A stretch of DNA of 64,000 bases, taken from a virus. Below are positions 25,884-33,362 of the stretch, in pieces (position 1 is the stretch's first letter; each line of letters starts with the position of its first letter). The notes under the pieces are model-generated. The model saw nothing but the letters and a program-made list of their open reading frames with translations. It ran no database searches and had not been told where the DNA came from. The DNA is taken from positions 1 through 64,000 of IMG/VR virus record IMGVR_UViG_3300008450_000004, one strand, 5' to 3'. The position numbers and the translations under genes were made by a program.

Positions 25884-27830
25884 ATGCCAATAACATATAG
25901 ATTAACTAAAGAATCCCCATTAACTTATGAAGAGTTAGATGGAAACTTTCAATTTCTTACAGCATCTATCAATGCTATATCAGGAGCATACGCTACTACT
26001 GGTTCAAATACTTTTATAGGTAATCAAATATTTCAAGGTAATATATCTGTATTAGGCACAGCTTCATTTACATATACTACTTCATCTGTTAATGCAATCA
26101 GTGCTTCAAGCTTTAATATAGCTATTTCAAGTCCTACAGTACGTTATGGTTTTTATAATGTTATTGATTCTGGATCATATAAAACAACATCATCTCTTGC
26201 TTGGGATTCTACAAATCAACGTTGGATATATCAAAAAGTAACAGGTTCTATTACAAGTAGTGCTGTATTATTAACAGGTCCTATAAGTACAGGAGGTTTA
26301 GGAACAGAAACTAATATTCCTCAATATGTGATTCCTATATCAAATGGTACTCAATCATTAGCAAGTTCTAATATATATTCAAGTGGTTCAATCCATATTG
26401 TAACAGGTTCTCTAACAATCACTCAGGGAATAACAGGATCGTTATTAGGTACAGCTTCGTTTGCTTTAACTGCTTCAAATTATTTATTATTAAGTAATAC
26501 AGGTTCATTTGCAACTACAGGTTCAAATTCATTTAATGGAAATCAAATAATAACTGGTAGTTTAAATAATGGAATTAGTAATACAACTATTGGTATTTAT
26601 TCTCACGCAGAAGGTTCGGGTACAATAGCATCTGGTTCTTATTCTCATGCAGAAGGTAATAACACAAATGCAAAAGGAGATTATTCACACGCAGAAGGTC
26701 TTAATACAACAGCATCTGGTTCTTATTCCCATGCAGAAGGAGGAGCTACTCAAACAACAGGAGCTCTTTCACACGCAGAAGGGGATACTACAAGAGCAGT
26801 AGGATATGCAGCTCATTCCGAGGGTACATCTACAATAGCATTAGGACAATCATCTCACGCAGAAGGTGGTAATACAATATCATTTAAATTAGGATCACAC
26901 GCAGAAGGTTATCAAACAATATCATCTGGTTCTTACTCACATGCTGAAGGCTTCAATACAACGGCATCAGGAGATTATTCACACGCAGAAGGTAATAACA
27001 CAACTGCAAACGGAGAAACATCACATGCGGAAGGATATAACACAATAGCAAATGGATATTTTTCTCACGCAGAAGGTTCAGGTACAACAACAAATGGATA
27101 TGGAACTCATGCAGAAGGTTTCAATACAACAGCAAACGGAAACTATTCTCATGCAGAAGGTAATAACACAACTGCAAACGGAACTTATTCTCATGCAGAG
27201 GGTGAAGGAACTATAGCATCAGGTTCAGGACAAACAGTAGTAGGCAAATATAATAAACAAAACAATACAAGTTCTTTATTCATTGTTGGTAATGGTGTAG
27301 ATAGTAGTAATAGAAATGATATTGTATTAGTAAATACTGGTAGTGTAGCTATTAACGGAAGTTTATATATACAAGGAGTACAACAAACATCAAGTTCTAT
27401 AGAAACTCATACAGCTTTTGTATCTAGATTAGATTCTCAAACAGCATTTAGTAGTAGCAGAACAAGTGTATTATTCCAGTATTCTCAGTCTATGTATTTA
27501 GGTGGATCTTTAGATATACACGTAATAGAAAATGATTCTACATTTGGTATAGTTAATGTACTTATAGCAAGTAATACTGGATCTTCAACTGTATTAACAG
27601 TCACAGGAAGTAAAATTGGAAGTCCTATAAATAATTTATCATTTACTGGTAGTATATCAAGTAGTTATGTACAACTTAGAGTAGTAAATAGTTCTGCAAA
27701 TGATTACACTGTAAGAATATTCCCAAAATTAATTGCTGTTTCTTCTGATATAAATTATACTGACTACTCTCAGGATTATTTACAAGGAGAGGTAGGAATA
27801 GGTGGAGAAGCTGAGACCCCAGTAGTATAA
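25884..27830 (+). CDS. Tail fibre/adhesin with YadA-head-type SHAEG repeats
   Basis: 648 residues. The N-terminal YRLTKESPLTYEELDGNFQF motif also begins the second fibre gene (35764) and is common to phage fibre proteins of this type. Residues about 65-235 are Ser/Thr/Gly-rich with TGSLxVTG-like beta repeats. Residues about 240-450 hold 15 copies of a 14-residue unit beginning SHAEG, the head repeat of trimeric autotransporter adhesins (left-handed beta-roll). A beta-rich C-terminal domain follows and may bind the receptor. It is probably trimeric. The even repeat length favours recombination and length variation. Confidence 0.82.
   Translation: MPITYRLTKESPLTYEELDGNFQFLTASINAISGAYATTGSNTFIGNQIFQGNISVLGTASFTYTTSSVNAISASSFNIAISSPTVRYGFYNVIDSGSYKTTSSLAWDSTNQRWIYQKVTGSITSSAVLLTGPISTGGLGTETNIPQYVIPISNGTQSLASSNIYSSGSIHIVTGSLTITQGITGSLLGTASFALTASNYLLLSNTGSFATTGSNSFNGNQIITGSLNNGISNTTIGIYSHAEGSGTIASGSYSHAEGNNTNAKGDYSHAEGLNTTASGSYSHAEGGATQTTGALSHAEGDTTRAVGYAAHSEGTSTIALGQSSHAEGGNTISFKLGSHAEGYQTISSGSYSHAEGFNTTASGDYSHAEGNNTTANGETSHAEGYNTIANGYFSHAEGSGTTTNGYGTHAEGFNTTANGNYSHAEGNNTTANGTYSHAEGEGTIASGSGQTVVGKYNKQNNTSSLFIVGNGVDSSNRNDIVLVNTGSVAINGSLYIQGVQQTSSSIETHTAFVSRLDSQTAFSSSRTSVLFQYSQSMYLGGSLDIHVIENDSTFGIVNVLIASNTGSSTVLTVTGSKIGSPINNLSFTGSISSSYVQLRVVNSSANDYTVRIFPKLIAVSSDINYTDYSQDYLQGEVGIGGEAETPVV
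26601..27230 (+). repeat. 15 x about 42-bp repeats encoding SHAEG units
   Basis: Degenerate tandem units beginning TCNCAYGCAGAAGG, spaced 42 bp (14 codons) with slight length variation. One unit has HSEG and another THAEG. They encode a beta-roll stalk in the fibre protein and are not a CRISPR array, because the reading frame is maintained and units have no unique spacers. Confidence 0.9.
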
Positions 27831-27849
27831 ATAATTTATTTAATTAAAA

Positions 27850-27881
27850 TTTGGCTTTTATATAATATTTTTTTATATTTA
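27850..27881 (+). promoter_or_regulatory. Class I promoter for DpdA-like gene: TTTG-N20-TATATTTA
   Basis: TTTG at 27850-27853 and TATATTTA at 27874-27881, spacer 20 bp, 16 bp before the ATG. It starts the 7-deazaguanine region. Confidence 0.62.
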
Positions 27882-27897
27882 CAAAAAAAAATAAAAT

Positions 27898-28683
27898 ATG
27901 AAAGTTTTTCATGAATTACCTTTAAGTATGCTTTATAAAGCATATTCTATTACAGATGGGGATTATTGTTTACCACATTTATTAGATAAGTATGAAATAT
28001 ATAAAAACTATTTTTTACAATCTAAACGTGACAAACGTTTTATAATTATGGATAATGGTTTATTTGAAGGTGTAATTCATACAAATAAAGATTTAATTGA
28101 AAAAATTAATTTAATTAAACCTAATATTTTTATTACGCCGGATGAATGGAATGATTCTTCTGCTACTTATAAAAATGCTAAGTATTGGATGAATACTTTT
28201 AAAACACAATTACCACCAGAAACTAATTTAATGGTAGTATTACAGGGTAAAACATTAGATGACTTTATTAATTTATATAATAATTGTATTGATTTAGGTT
28301 TTAAACATTTTGCTTTTAATCATTCATCTGAAGTATATCAGACCCTATTTTCTCACCCAAATAAACTAATAAATCAGATGATGGGTAGAATTAAATTAGT
28401 TACTTTATTTAAAAAGCAAGGTTATATTTTAGATAGCCACTACATACATCTCTTAGGATGTAGTTTACCACAGGAATTTATTTATTATAAAGGATTAGAC
28501 CACATTAATTCAGTAGATACATCTTCACCTATTATAAATGGTGCTTTAGGTATTACATATAAAGAGTATGGTTTATTAACTAAACCATTAAATAAGATTG
28601 AAGAATTTTTTGAAGATAGTTTAAAAGACCAAATAGAAGATATTATATTCAATATAAATAAATTTAAAGAATATTCATATTAA
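27898..28683 (+). CDS. DpdA-like (TGT-fold) 7-deazaguanine DNA transglycosylase candidate
   Basis: 261 residues with the landmarks of the tRNA-guanine transglycosylase fold: RFIIMDNGLFEGV (residues about 47-59, matching the Asp-containing 'DSGGFQ' strand), LMVVLQGKTLDDF (about 116-128), HLLGCSLPQEF (about 183-193), and NSVDTSSPIINGAL (about 205-218), where the Asp sits in the place of the nucleophile of 'D.V.PTR'. Short phage TGT homologues of this type are called DpdA and insert preQ0 or derivatives into DNA. QueC, QueD, QueE and FolE within the next 7 kb strongly support that role. The stop overlaps the next start by one base. Confidence 0.7.
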   Translation: MKVFHELPLSMLYKAYSITDGDYCLPHLLDKYEIYKNYFLQSKRDKRFIIMDNGLFEGVIHTNKDLIEKINLIKPNIFITPDEWNDSSATYKNAKYWMNTFKTQLPPETNLMVVLQGKTLDDFINLYNNCIDLGFKHFAFNHSSEVYQTLFSHPNKLINQMMGRIKLVTLFKKQGYILDSHYIHLLGCSLPQEFIYYKGLDHINSVDTSSPIINGALGITYKEYGLLTKPLNKIEEFFEDSLKDQIEDIIFNINKFKEYSY

Positions 28684-28937
28684 TGAAAGATTTAATTATA
28701 AAATATTTTAAAGGTCAACCATTAAATATAAATGAATGTGTTAGTTTAATGGAAGCTTATATGATTAAAACAAAAAAAACGGATTCAACTATTATACAAA
28801 AAATAATAGATCCTATGAATCCTTTTGGTCAAGGAATGCTACAACAAGCCGTAAATACATCTGTTATTTTATTGGCAGAAGAATATAATATAATAAAATT
28901 ATATTCAAAAGAAGGACAATTATTGATGGTATATTAA
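28683..28937 (+). CDS. Small unknown protein coupled to DpdA-like gene
   Basis: 84 residues, start overlapping the previous TAA by one base, so translation is coupled. Contains a helical N-terminus (IIKYFKGQPLNINECVSLMEAY) and DPMNPFGQGMLQQAVNTSVIL. No family recognised. The tight link to the DpdA-like gene makes an accessory role in DNA modification possible but unproven. Confidence 0.55.
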   Translation: MKDLIIKYFKGQPLNINECVSLMEAYMIKTKKTDSTIIQKIIDPMNPFGQGMLQQAVNTSVILLAEEYNIIKLYSKEGQLLMVY

Positions 28938-28956
28938 AAATAAAATGCTCCTTTCA

Positions 28957-28964
28957 TATATTTA
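28957..28964 (+). promoter_or_regulatory. Putative class II promoter TATATTTA
   Basis: TTTCATATATTTATTGATAT ends 7 bp before the membrane protein ATG and shares its context with the elements at 24244 and 43706. Confidence 0.35.
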
Positions 28965-28971
28965 TTGATAT

Positions 28972-29343
28972 ATGATATCTTTAATTTTAGTAATACTTGC
29001 TGCTATTTTCAATTCTATAATGGACGTTGTATCTTTAAAATATGAAAAAAGCAGATTTATTAATTACCCTAGTTTACGTTATTTTATAGATCCTGAAATT
29101 TCATGGAAAAATAAATATAAAAACAATAATCCAAAGCGAGGAGAAAAATTTTTTGGTTCAAGTACCTTTTTAGTATGGACAACAGATTTATGGCATCTAG
29201 CTAAAACTTTAATGTTGGTTTGTTTCTCAATAGCTATTATTACTTATATACCAATTATTTATCCAATTGTAGATGCTATAATATATTGGATATTATTTGG
29301 AGTTGTATTTGAATTATTTTGGAGTAAAATTTTTATAAAATAA
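28972..29343 (+). CDS. Small membrane protein
   Basis: 123 residues with three hydrophobic segments: residues 1-20 (MISLILVILAAIFNSIMDVV), about 79-97 (LMLVCFSIAIITYIPIIYP) and about 98-117 (IVDAIIYWILFGVVFELFW). The loop between the first two is Lys/Asn/Arg-rich. It probably sits in the inner membrane. No family recognised; it could act in superinfection exclusion or lysis control, but nothing in the sequence decides this. A strong terminator follows. Confidence 0.65.
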   Translation: MISLILVILAAIFNSIMDVVSLKYEKSRFINYPSLRYFIDPEISWKNKYKNNNPKRGEKFFGSSTFLVWTTDLWHLAKTLMLVCFSIAIITYIPIIYPIVDAIIYWILFGVVFELFWSKIFIK

Positions 29344-29352
29344 AATTTAGTA

Positions 29353-29378
29353 GGTTTGGTAGTCCAAACCTTTTTTTT
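29353..29378 (+). terminator. Terminator GGTTTGG-TAGT-CCAAACC-T8
   Basis: A 7-bp perfect stem (29353-29359 with 29364-29370), TAGT loop, eight T. The TTTG within its left arm is also the -33 box of the following promoter. Confidence 0.88.
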
Positions 29379-29385
29379 ATCTTTA
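29355..29385 (+). promoter_or_regulatory. Class I promoter embedded in terminator: TTTG-N19-TATCTTTA
   Basis: TTTG at 29355-29358 (terminator stem) and TATCTTTA at 29378-29385 (starting on the last T of the T run), 19 bp apart, 19 bp before the next ATG. Confidence 0.6.
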
Positions 29386-29404
29386 CATCCTAATAAAATA
29401 AGTT

Positions 29405-29647
29405 ATGTTACAAGAAAATTTTATGTCACTTTATGATTATCTAGGTAAAGCAGCTGGAACCAGTCTAGGTAAAAAAGTATCTGATGTTGCTAAAGAACAA
29501 AACCAACCTTACCAATTTAGAGAAGTATCAAATTTAAAATATAAGGGTAAAGTTCTTCTTTACACTAAATCATTTTTAGATTCTTATTTTAACAAACCTA
29601 CAACAAATCATAGTGATACTTTACAAGACGATAATTTACCCTTCTAA
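29405..29647 (+). CDS. Small unknown protein
   Basis: 80 residues, or 74 if the second Met (MSLYDYLG) is used. The start context AAGTTATG at 29405 matches nine other metabolism and replication genes here, favouring the longer form. Sequence: KAAGTSLGKKVSDVAKEQ, then YKGKVLLYTKSFLDSYF and an acidic end DDNLPF. No family recognised. It lies just ahead of QueC and may share its transcript. Confidence 0.55.
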   Translation: MLQENFMSLYDYLGKAAGTSLGKKVSDVAKEQNQPYQFREVSNLKYKGKVLLYTKSFLDSYFNKPTTNHSDTLQDDNLPF

Positions 29648-29690
29648 TAAAATAATCTAAAATTAAAAAATAATTAATTACATTAAAGTT

Positions 29691-30626
29691 ATGGATAAAA
29701 ATAAAAAATACGCGGTAATCGCATTATCAGGAGGAATGGATTCAAGTACATTATTAATTAAACTCCTATCAGAAAACTATCAAGTAGTTGCACTCTCTTT
29801 TGATTATGGACAAAAACACAAAGTTGAATTAGAACGTGCTACTGAATTAGTAGAGTATATTAATAATAGGTCTGGTCAAATAATTGGAGATGAAGCACAA
29901 TTAATATATCCTCCAGTTACTCATCAAATCATTAAATTAGATGGTTTATCACAGTTGTTAGTAAGTGGATTAGTAGATAATGACTCTATGGAAATGAAAA
30001 CTGGACATTATGCTCATGAAAATGCTTTAACAACAGTGGTTCCAAATCGTAATGCTATATTTTCTTCAATCATATATGCCGTCGCCTTATCTATAGTGAA
30101 AAGAACAGGAAATCACTGTAATATTTCTTTAGGTACACATATGGGTGATTTTGATAATAAAAAACAAAGTGGAATTTATCCTGATTGTTCTGAAGAATTT
30201 AAGCAAGCTATTGAATATGCTTTCAAAATAGGAAATTGGGATTCTGATAAAGTAGACTATTATGCTCCTTACAATATAACTGATAAAACAGGAGTATTAA
30301 AAGATGGAATAGAATGCTGTGAAAAATTAGGTCTAGACTATAAAGAAATTTACAAACGTACCAACACTAGTTATGCTCCAATATATGTCGCTCCTAAAGA
30401 CAAAGTAGAAGACGGTCTTCTTCTTATAGAAACTAAAGGTAGATGGTATTCTGATTACAAATCAGGTGCTAGTATTGAACGAATTATTAGTTTTATTATT
30501 CTAGGTTTGGAAGATCCAATTCAATATGCTGAAGAAGATGGAACATTAGTGTCTTGGGATTTTGTAAAAAACTATGCTATTAAAATAGAAGAAGAATTTA
30601 CTGGAGAAAAATTCGATTTTCAATAA
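29691..30626 (+). CDS. queC: QueC-like 7-cyano-7-deazaguanine (preQ0) synthase lacking the zinc cysteines
   Basis: 311 residues. PP-loop ATP site LSGGMDSSTLL (residues about 13-23), ALSFDYGQKHKVELERA (about 36-52), VPNRNAIFSS (about 112-121) and SLGTHMGDFDN are all QueC features. QueC converts 7-carboxy-7-deazaguanine to preQ0 with ATP and ammonia. Canonical QueC ends in CxxCxxC followed by (I/V)xR; the matching segment here is YKSGASIERIISFIILG, with Ser in place of Cys, and the last 90 residues have no Cys. About 20 extra residues precede it. The zinc site has therefore been lost or replaced. It belongs to the preQ0 pathway with FolE, QueD and QueE. Confidence 0.85.
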   Translation: MDKNKKYAVIALSGGMDSSTLLIKLLSENYQVVALSFDYGQKHKVELERATELVEYINNRSGQIIGDEAQLIYPPVTHQIIKLDGLSQLLVSGLVDNDSMEMKTGHYAHENALTTVVPNRNAIFSSIIYAVALSIVKRTGNHCNISLGTHMGDFDNKKQSGIYPDCSEEFKQAIEYAFKIGNWDSDKVDYYAPYNITDKTGVLKDGIECCEKLGLDYKEIYKRTNTSYAPIYVAPKDKVEDGLLLIETKGRWYSDYKSGASIERIISFIILGLEDPIQYAEEDGTLVSWDFVKNYAIKIEEEFTGEKFDFQ

Positions 30627-30643
30627 AAAAAGATTTAAAAAAT

Positions 30644-30736
30644 ATGTTAAAAAAAGATATTCTTAAAAAATACAACATCAAAGATTATTCAACTCTAAAT
30701 AAAATACTGTCAAATCATTTGGAAGGTCAAGACTAA
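30644..30736 (+). CDS. Possible 30-residue peptide
   Basis: ATG at 30644 opens a 30-codon frame (MLKKDILKKYNIKDYSTLNK, then ILSNHLEGQD) in the gap after QueC. The sequence is helical and looks like a small helix-turn-helix half. The -33 box of the next promoter lies inside its end. No independent support, so low confidence. Confidence 0.3.
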   Translation: MLKKDILKKYNIKDYSTLNKILSNHLEGQD

Positions 30737-30749
30737 AATCTTATATTTA
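30718..30749 (+). promoter_or_regulatory. Class I promoter: TTTG-N20-TATATTTA
   Basis: TTTG at 30718-30721 and TATATTTA at 30742-30749, spacer 20 bp, 16 bp before the ATG at 30766. Confidence 0.62.
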
Positions 30750-30765
30750 AATAAATAAATAAGTT

Positions 30766-30966
30766 ATGGATAGATTAAACAAAAACGAAAAGCTAGCATT
30801 TTACAATGCTCGCAAACGCAATGGAGATGTTAAAAGATTAGCAGAAACCACAGAATTTACAACACGTTTTATTAACTATGTTATGCGTGGTGAAAGAAAT
30901 GTAAATGATACATTAGCAAACGCTATGTATAACATTTCTCGTAGACGTCAAATGGCTAATGCCTAA
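30766..30966 (+). CDS. Small HTH-like DNA-binding protein
   Basis: 66 basic residues. Residues about 20-50 (DVKRLAETTEFTTRFINYVM, then RGERNVND) fit a Cro/CI-like helix-turn-helix, with the typical 'G.R.vn..l...' ending. The C-terminus is Arg-rich (ISRRRQMANA). It has its own class I promoter and a terminator right behind it, so it is a single-gene unit. A transcriptional regulator is the natural guess. Confidence 0.6.
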   Translation: MDRLNKNEKLAFYNARKRNGDVKRLAETTEFTTRFINYVMRGERNVNDTLANAMYNISRRRQMANA

Positions 30967-30977
30967 GTATTAACATA

Positions 30978-31008
30978 CACCTCCTTCATTTTGAGGGAGG
31001 TGTTTTTT
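30978..31008 (+). terminator. Terminator CACCTCC...GGAGGTG-T6
   Basis: A 7-bp stem (30978-30984 with 30996-31002), 11-nt loop TTCATTTTGAG, then six T. It isolates the small HTH gene from the QueD gene. Confidence 0.85.
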
Positions 31009-31028
31009 ATTTAATTGTATAAAGAATT

Positions 31029-31553
31029 ATGAGAAAATATCAATCAACAAAAGTATTCGATGGTTTTAGTTGTATATTCCGTCAATGGAAAGCAGAAGGA
31101 ACGCATTGTAGATTCTTACATGGGTATGGAATATCATTTAAAGTGACATTTGAAGGTGAATTGGACGAACGTAACTGGGTTTGGGATTTTGGAGGTATGA
31201 AACGTGCTAAAGGTACTATTGACGGAATGAATCCTAAAGCCTGGATGGATGATATGTTTGATCACACTACTATTATAGCAGAAGATGATCCACATTTAGG
31301 AAATTTTATAAAGATGTGGAAAGATGGTATCATCCAACTTCGTATTATACCAGCAACAGGAGCAGAGCAATTTGCTAAATATATCTACGAAAAATTAAAT
31401 ACATTTGTTCAAGAAGAAACTAACGGACGTGTAAAAGTAGTACGAGTTAAATTTATGGAAAATAATAAAAACAGCTCAGTATATTACGAAGATAACTCTA
31501 AAATAAATAATACAAATCAAACAATTAATCACGAACAACATTACGGTTGTTAA
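31029..31553 (+). CDS. queD: QueD-like 6-carboxy-tetrahydropterin synthase with altered metal ligands
   Basis: 174 residues of the 6-pyruvoyl-tetrahydropterin synthase family: THCRFLHGYGISFKVTFEGE, then NWVWDFGGMKRAK, FDHTTII, and PATGAEQFAKYIYEKL with the PTaE-like turn. In bacterial QueD the zinc is held by AAH and HGH histidines; here the first is FSCIF and the second HGY, so only one of three His is kept. The catalytic Cys before the HG motif (THC) and DH motif remain. QueD makes 6-carboxytetrahydropterin, the substrate of QueE. The C-terminal TINHEQHYGC is shared with the unrelated protein ending at 32024. Confidence 0.82.
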   Translation: MRKYQSTKVFDGFSCIFRQWKAEGTHCRFLHGYGISFKVTFEGELDERNWVWDFGGMKRAKGTIDGMNPKAWMDDMFDHTTIIAEDDPHLGNFIKMWKDGIIQLRIIPATGAEQFAKYIYEKLNTFVQEETNGRVKVVRVKFMENNKNSSVYYEDNSKINNTNQTINHEQHYGC

Positions 31554-31563
31554 TAAAAAAATT
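31519..31563 (+). repeat. 45-bp direct repeat, copy 1
   Basis: Identical to 31990-32034, offset 471 bp and in the same frame. It spans the last 11 codons and stop of QueD plus the following A run. It contains an AACAAC...GTTGTT hairpin. Confidence 0.9.
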
Positions 31564-31797
31564 ATGGCCGATTTTAGTAAACAATGGTGTGAACAAAATG
31601 ATTTTGGTATGCCCGGAGATTTTGATATTTTAAAAGAAGCAGATGCCTTACAATCTAATTCATATGTTTCTATGATATGTGAAGGATATGGATTTAATGC
31701 AATTGGTAAAGATATTGAAAATAACATAATGTTAGCTTTTCATAATTGGCAAGACGGTACTACAAAATGGGTACCATATAATCAAATAGTAAAATGA
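31564..31797 (+). CDS. Small unknown protein in the QueD-QueE interval
   Basis: 77 acidic residues (MADFSKQWCEQNDFGMPGDF, EGYGFNAIGKDIENNIMLAF). Its ATG follows copy 1 of the 45-bp repeat, and the last 4 bases overlap the next gene (ATGA). No family recognised. The gene and its partner may be a small insertion between the two repeat copies. Confidence 0.55.
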   Translation: MADFSKQWCEQNDFGMPGDFDILKEADALQSNSYVSMICEGYGFNAIGKDIENNIMLAFHNWQDGTTKWVPYNQIVK

Positions 31798-32024
31798 AAG
31801 GAATACTTAAAAATACAAAAGCGGGTTGGTTCGTATTGTATCAAGTAATGAGAGATGAACTAACATCAGGTTATGATTCTATTCCATTACATCCTGATAG
31901 TCAAACTTGGATGGATGGATATAATCTATATGAAGGTAAAGAAGTAGAATTTGAAGTAAGGGTTTATCCAAGTGGTTCTCGTTACGCTAAAACAATTAAT
32001 CACGAACAACATTACGGTTGTTAA
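31794..32024 (+). CDS. Small unknown protein sharing QueD's C-terminal 10 residues
   Basis: 76 residues, overlapping the previous gene by 4 bp. The body (KGILKNTKAGWFVLYQVMRD, IPLHPDSQTWMDGYNLYEGK, EVEFEVRVYPSG) is a small beta-rich domain also seen in other phages, function unknown to me. The last ten residues TINHEQHYGC are identical to the QueD end because the 45-bp repeat is shared. Confidence 0.55.
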   Translation: MKGILKNTKAGWFVLYQVMRDELTSGYDSIPLHPDSQTWMDGYNLYEGKEVEFEVRVYPSGSRYAKTINHEQHYGC

Positions 32025-32034
32025 TAAAAAAATT
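31990..32034 (+). repeat. 45-bp direct repeat, copy 2
   Basis: Second copy of 31519-31563. The GTTG of its hairpin is 19 bp upstream of TATATTTA (32040-32047), so it may also provide a -33 box. Confidence 0.9.
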
Positions 32035-32047
32035 TATTATATATTTA
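32017..32047 (+). promoter_or_regulatory. Putative class I promoter: GTTG-N19-TATATTTA
   Basis: GTTG at 32017-32020 and TATATTTA at 32040-32047, 15 bp before the ATG at 32063. The -33 box departs from TTTG by one base. Confidence 0.45.
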
Positions 32048-32062
32048 AGTAAATAAAAAGTT

Positions 32063-32368
32063 ATGAACAAGATTAAAATAAAAAAATATATAGAGTATAT
32101 CCAAAGTGATAATCCAATAACTTGGAAAGATATTAAAGATTTTCAGTTTGAGGATGATGATATAATAGGTATCGGATATGAGGAAGGACATTATAGTGAA
32201 AGTAATTCGTGGGGTGGGTATTACTATTATTGCGTCGAACGAATGGTTGAAGAAACTGACGAAGAATATGAGGATAGAATGGAAAGAAAACGTTCTACCG
32301 AATCAATATTAAAAAAGAATAGATACGAACAATATCTTAAACTAAAAAAAGAATTCGAAATCGAATAA
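32063..32368 (+). CDS. Small acidic unknown protein
   Basis: 101 residues, rich in Glu, Asp and Tyr (EEGHYSESNSWGGYYYYCVE). Helical charged C-terminus. No family recognised. It has its own promoter and AAGTTATG start context, and lies 15 bp before QueE, so the two are probably one transcript. Confidence 0.55.
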   Translation: MNKIKIKKYIEYIQSDNPITWKDIKDFQFEDDDIIGIGYEEGHYSESNSWGGYYYYCVERMVEETDEEYEDRMERKRSTESILKKNRYEQYLKLKKEFEIE

Positions 32369-32383
32369 AATAAATAAAAAGTT

Positions 32384-33217
32384 ATGAGTAAAATAGACCC
32401 AAATAAATTATTAATCTCCTCAGATTTTTACAGCATTCAAGGGGAGGGTATATCAACAGGAGTACCATCATATTTCGTAAGATTAGGAATATGTAATTTA
32501 ACCTGCGGTATGTCTCGTAAGTTTGCAAATCAATTAGCAAAAGATAAATCATTAGAAGATGGAGAGATATTCAAAGGTGATTTAGAGCTAGAAGGTAAAG
32601 CAACTTGGACTTGCGATTCAACATCACAATGGTTATGGAGAGGTGAAGATAAAGACTTCCAATACCTAATTGATAGATGGAAAGAGCAAGGTATCTATGA
32701 AGATATATTAAATGGTACTATCCACATTATTTGGACTGGTGGTGAACCTACTATTAAACAACATCAGGAAGCTATTGCTAATTTCCATGAATATTGGAGT
32801 GAGCAAGATGCACCTATATTTAATTCTTATAGTGAAATTGAAACAAATGGTACTATAGTAATTGAAGATGATTTGTTTAGTATTATTAATCAAATTAACT
32901 GCTCACCAAAACTATCTAACTCAGGTATGACTGAGAAACAACGTATTAATCCAGATGCTATTAAACGTATTATGGAACATTCCAATTACCAATTTAAATT
33001 TGTTATTTCAACGGAAGAAGATGTACAGGAATTATTTAGAGACTTTATAGAACCCTTCAATATACCTCTTAAAAACGTAGTGTGTATGCCTGGTTTAGAT
33101 GATGCTGCTAACTTTGAAGAGCGTACTCAATTTGTATTGGAGATGGCTAAGAAATATAAGTTCCGTGGATTGACTCGTTTGCATATTGCAGCTTGGAATA
33201 AAACATTAAACGTATAA
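32384..33217 (+). CDS. queE: QueE-like 7-carboxy-7-deazaguanine synthase (radical SAM)
   Basis: 277 residues. DFYSIQGEGISTGVPSYFVR and LGICNLTC (residues about 40-47) match the QueE start, with the first two cluster Cys as CX3C. The third Cys comes 35 residues later in WTCDST, after a charged insertion (MSRKFANQLAKDKSLEDGE...). WTGGEPT is the SAM-binding GGEP motif, and SEIETNGT and NCSPKLSNSG follow as in QueE. It converts 6-carboxytetrahydropterin into CDG, the precursor of preQ0. Other QueE proteins also vary in cluster-loop spacing, so the insertion need not inactivate it. Confidence 0.85.
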   Translation: MSKIDPNKLLISSDFYSIQGEGISTGVPSYFVRLGICNLTCGMSRKFANQLAKDKSLEDGEIFKGDLELEGKATWTCDSTSQWLWRGEDKDFQYLIDRWKEQGIYEDILNGTIHIIWTGGEPTIKQHQEAIANFHEYWSEQDAPIFNSYSEIETNGTIVIEDDLFSIINQINCSPKLSNSGMTEKQRINPDAIKRIMEHSNYQFKFVISTEEDVQELFRDFIEPFNIPLKNVVCMPGLDDAANFEERTQFVLEMAKKYKFRGLTRLHIAAWNKTLNV

Positions 33218-33220
33218 GTT

Positions 33221-33358
33221 ATGAAAATAAAAATTAAGCATAACGATACTTTAATTGAGATTGAAGAAGAAGGTAATCGATTTGTCTATCCAAATAGCGA
33301 TGCTATTATGAGAATAATAAAAGAGACTATTGCCGAAATTATAAAACTAAAACAATAA
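33221..33358 (+). CDS. Small 45-residue protein
   Basis: ATG at 33221, in the AAGTTATG context used by neighbouring genes, three bases after the QueE stop. 45 codons: MKIKIKHNDTLIEIEEEG, then a helical end IMRIIKETIAEIIKLKQ. It fills the QueE to nucleotidyltransferase gap almost exactly (4 bp remain), which supports it as real. Confidence 0.55.
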   Translation: MKIKIKHNDTLIEIEEEGNRFVYPNSDAIMRIIKETIAEIIKLKQ

Positions 33359-33362
33359 AATA

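Noticed and set aside
26601-27230. CRISPR-like repeat array
   Set aside because: The units are contiguous, in frame, 42 bp and code for SHAEG beta-roll repeats; there are no spacers.
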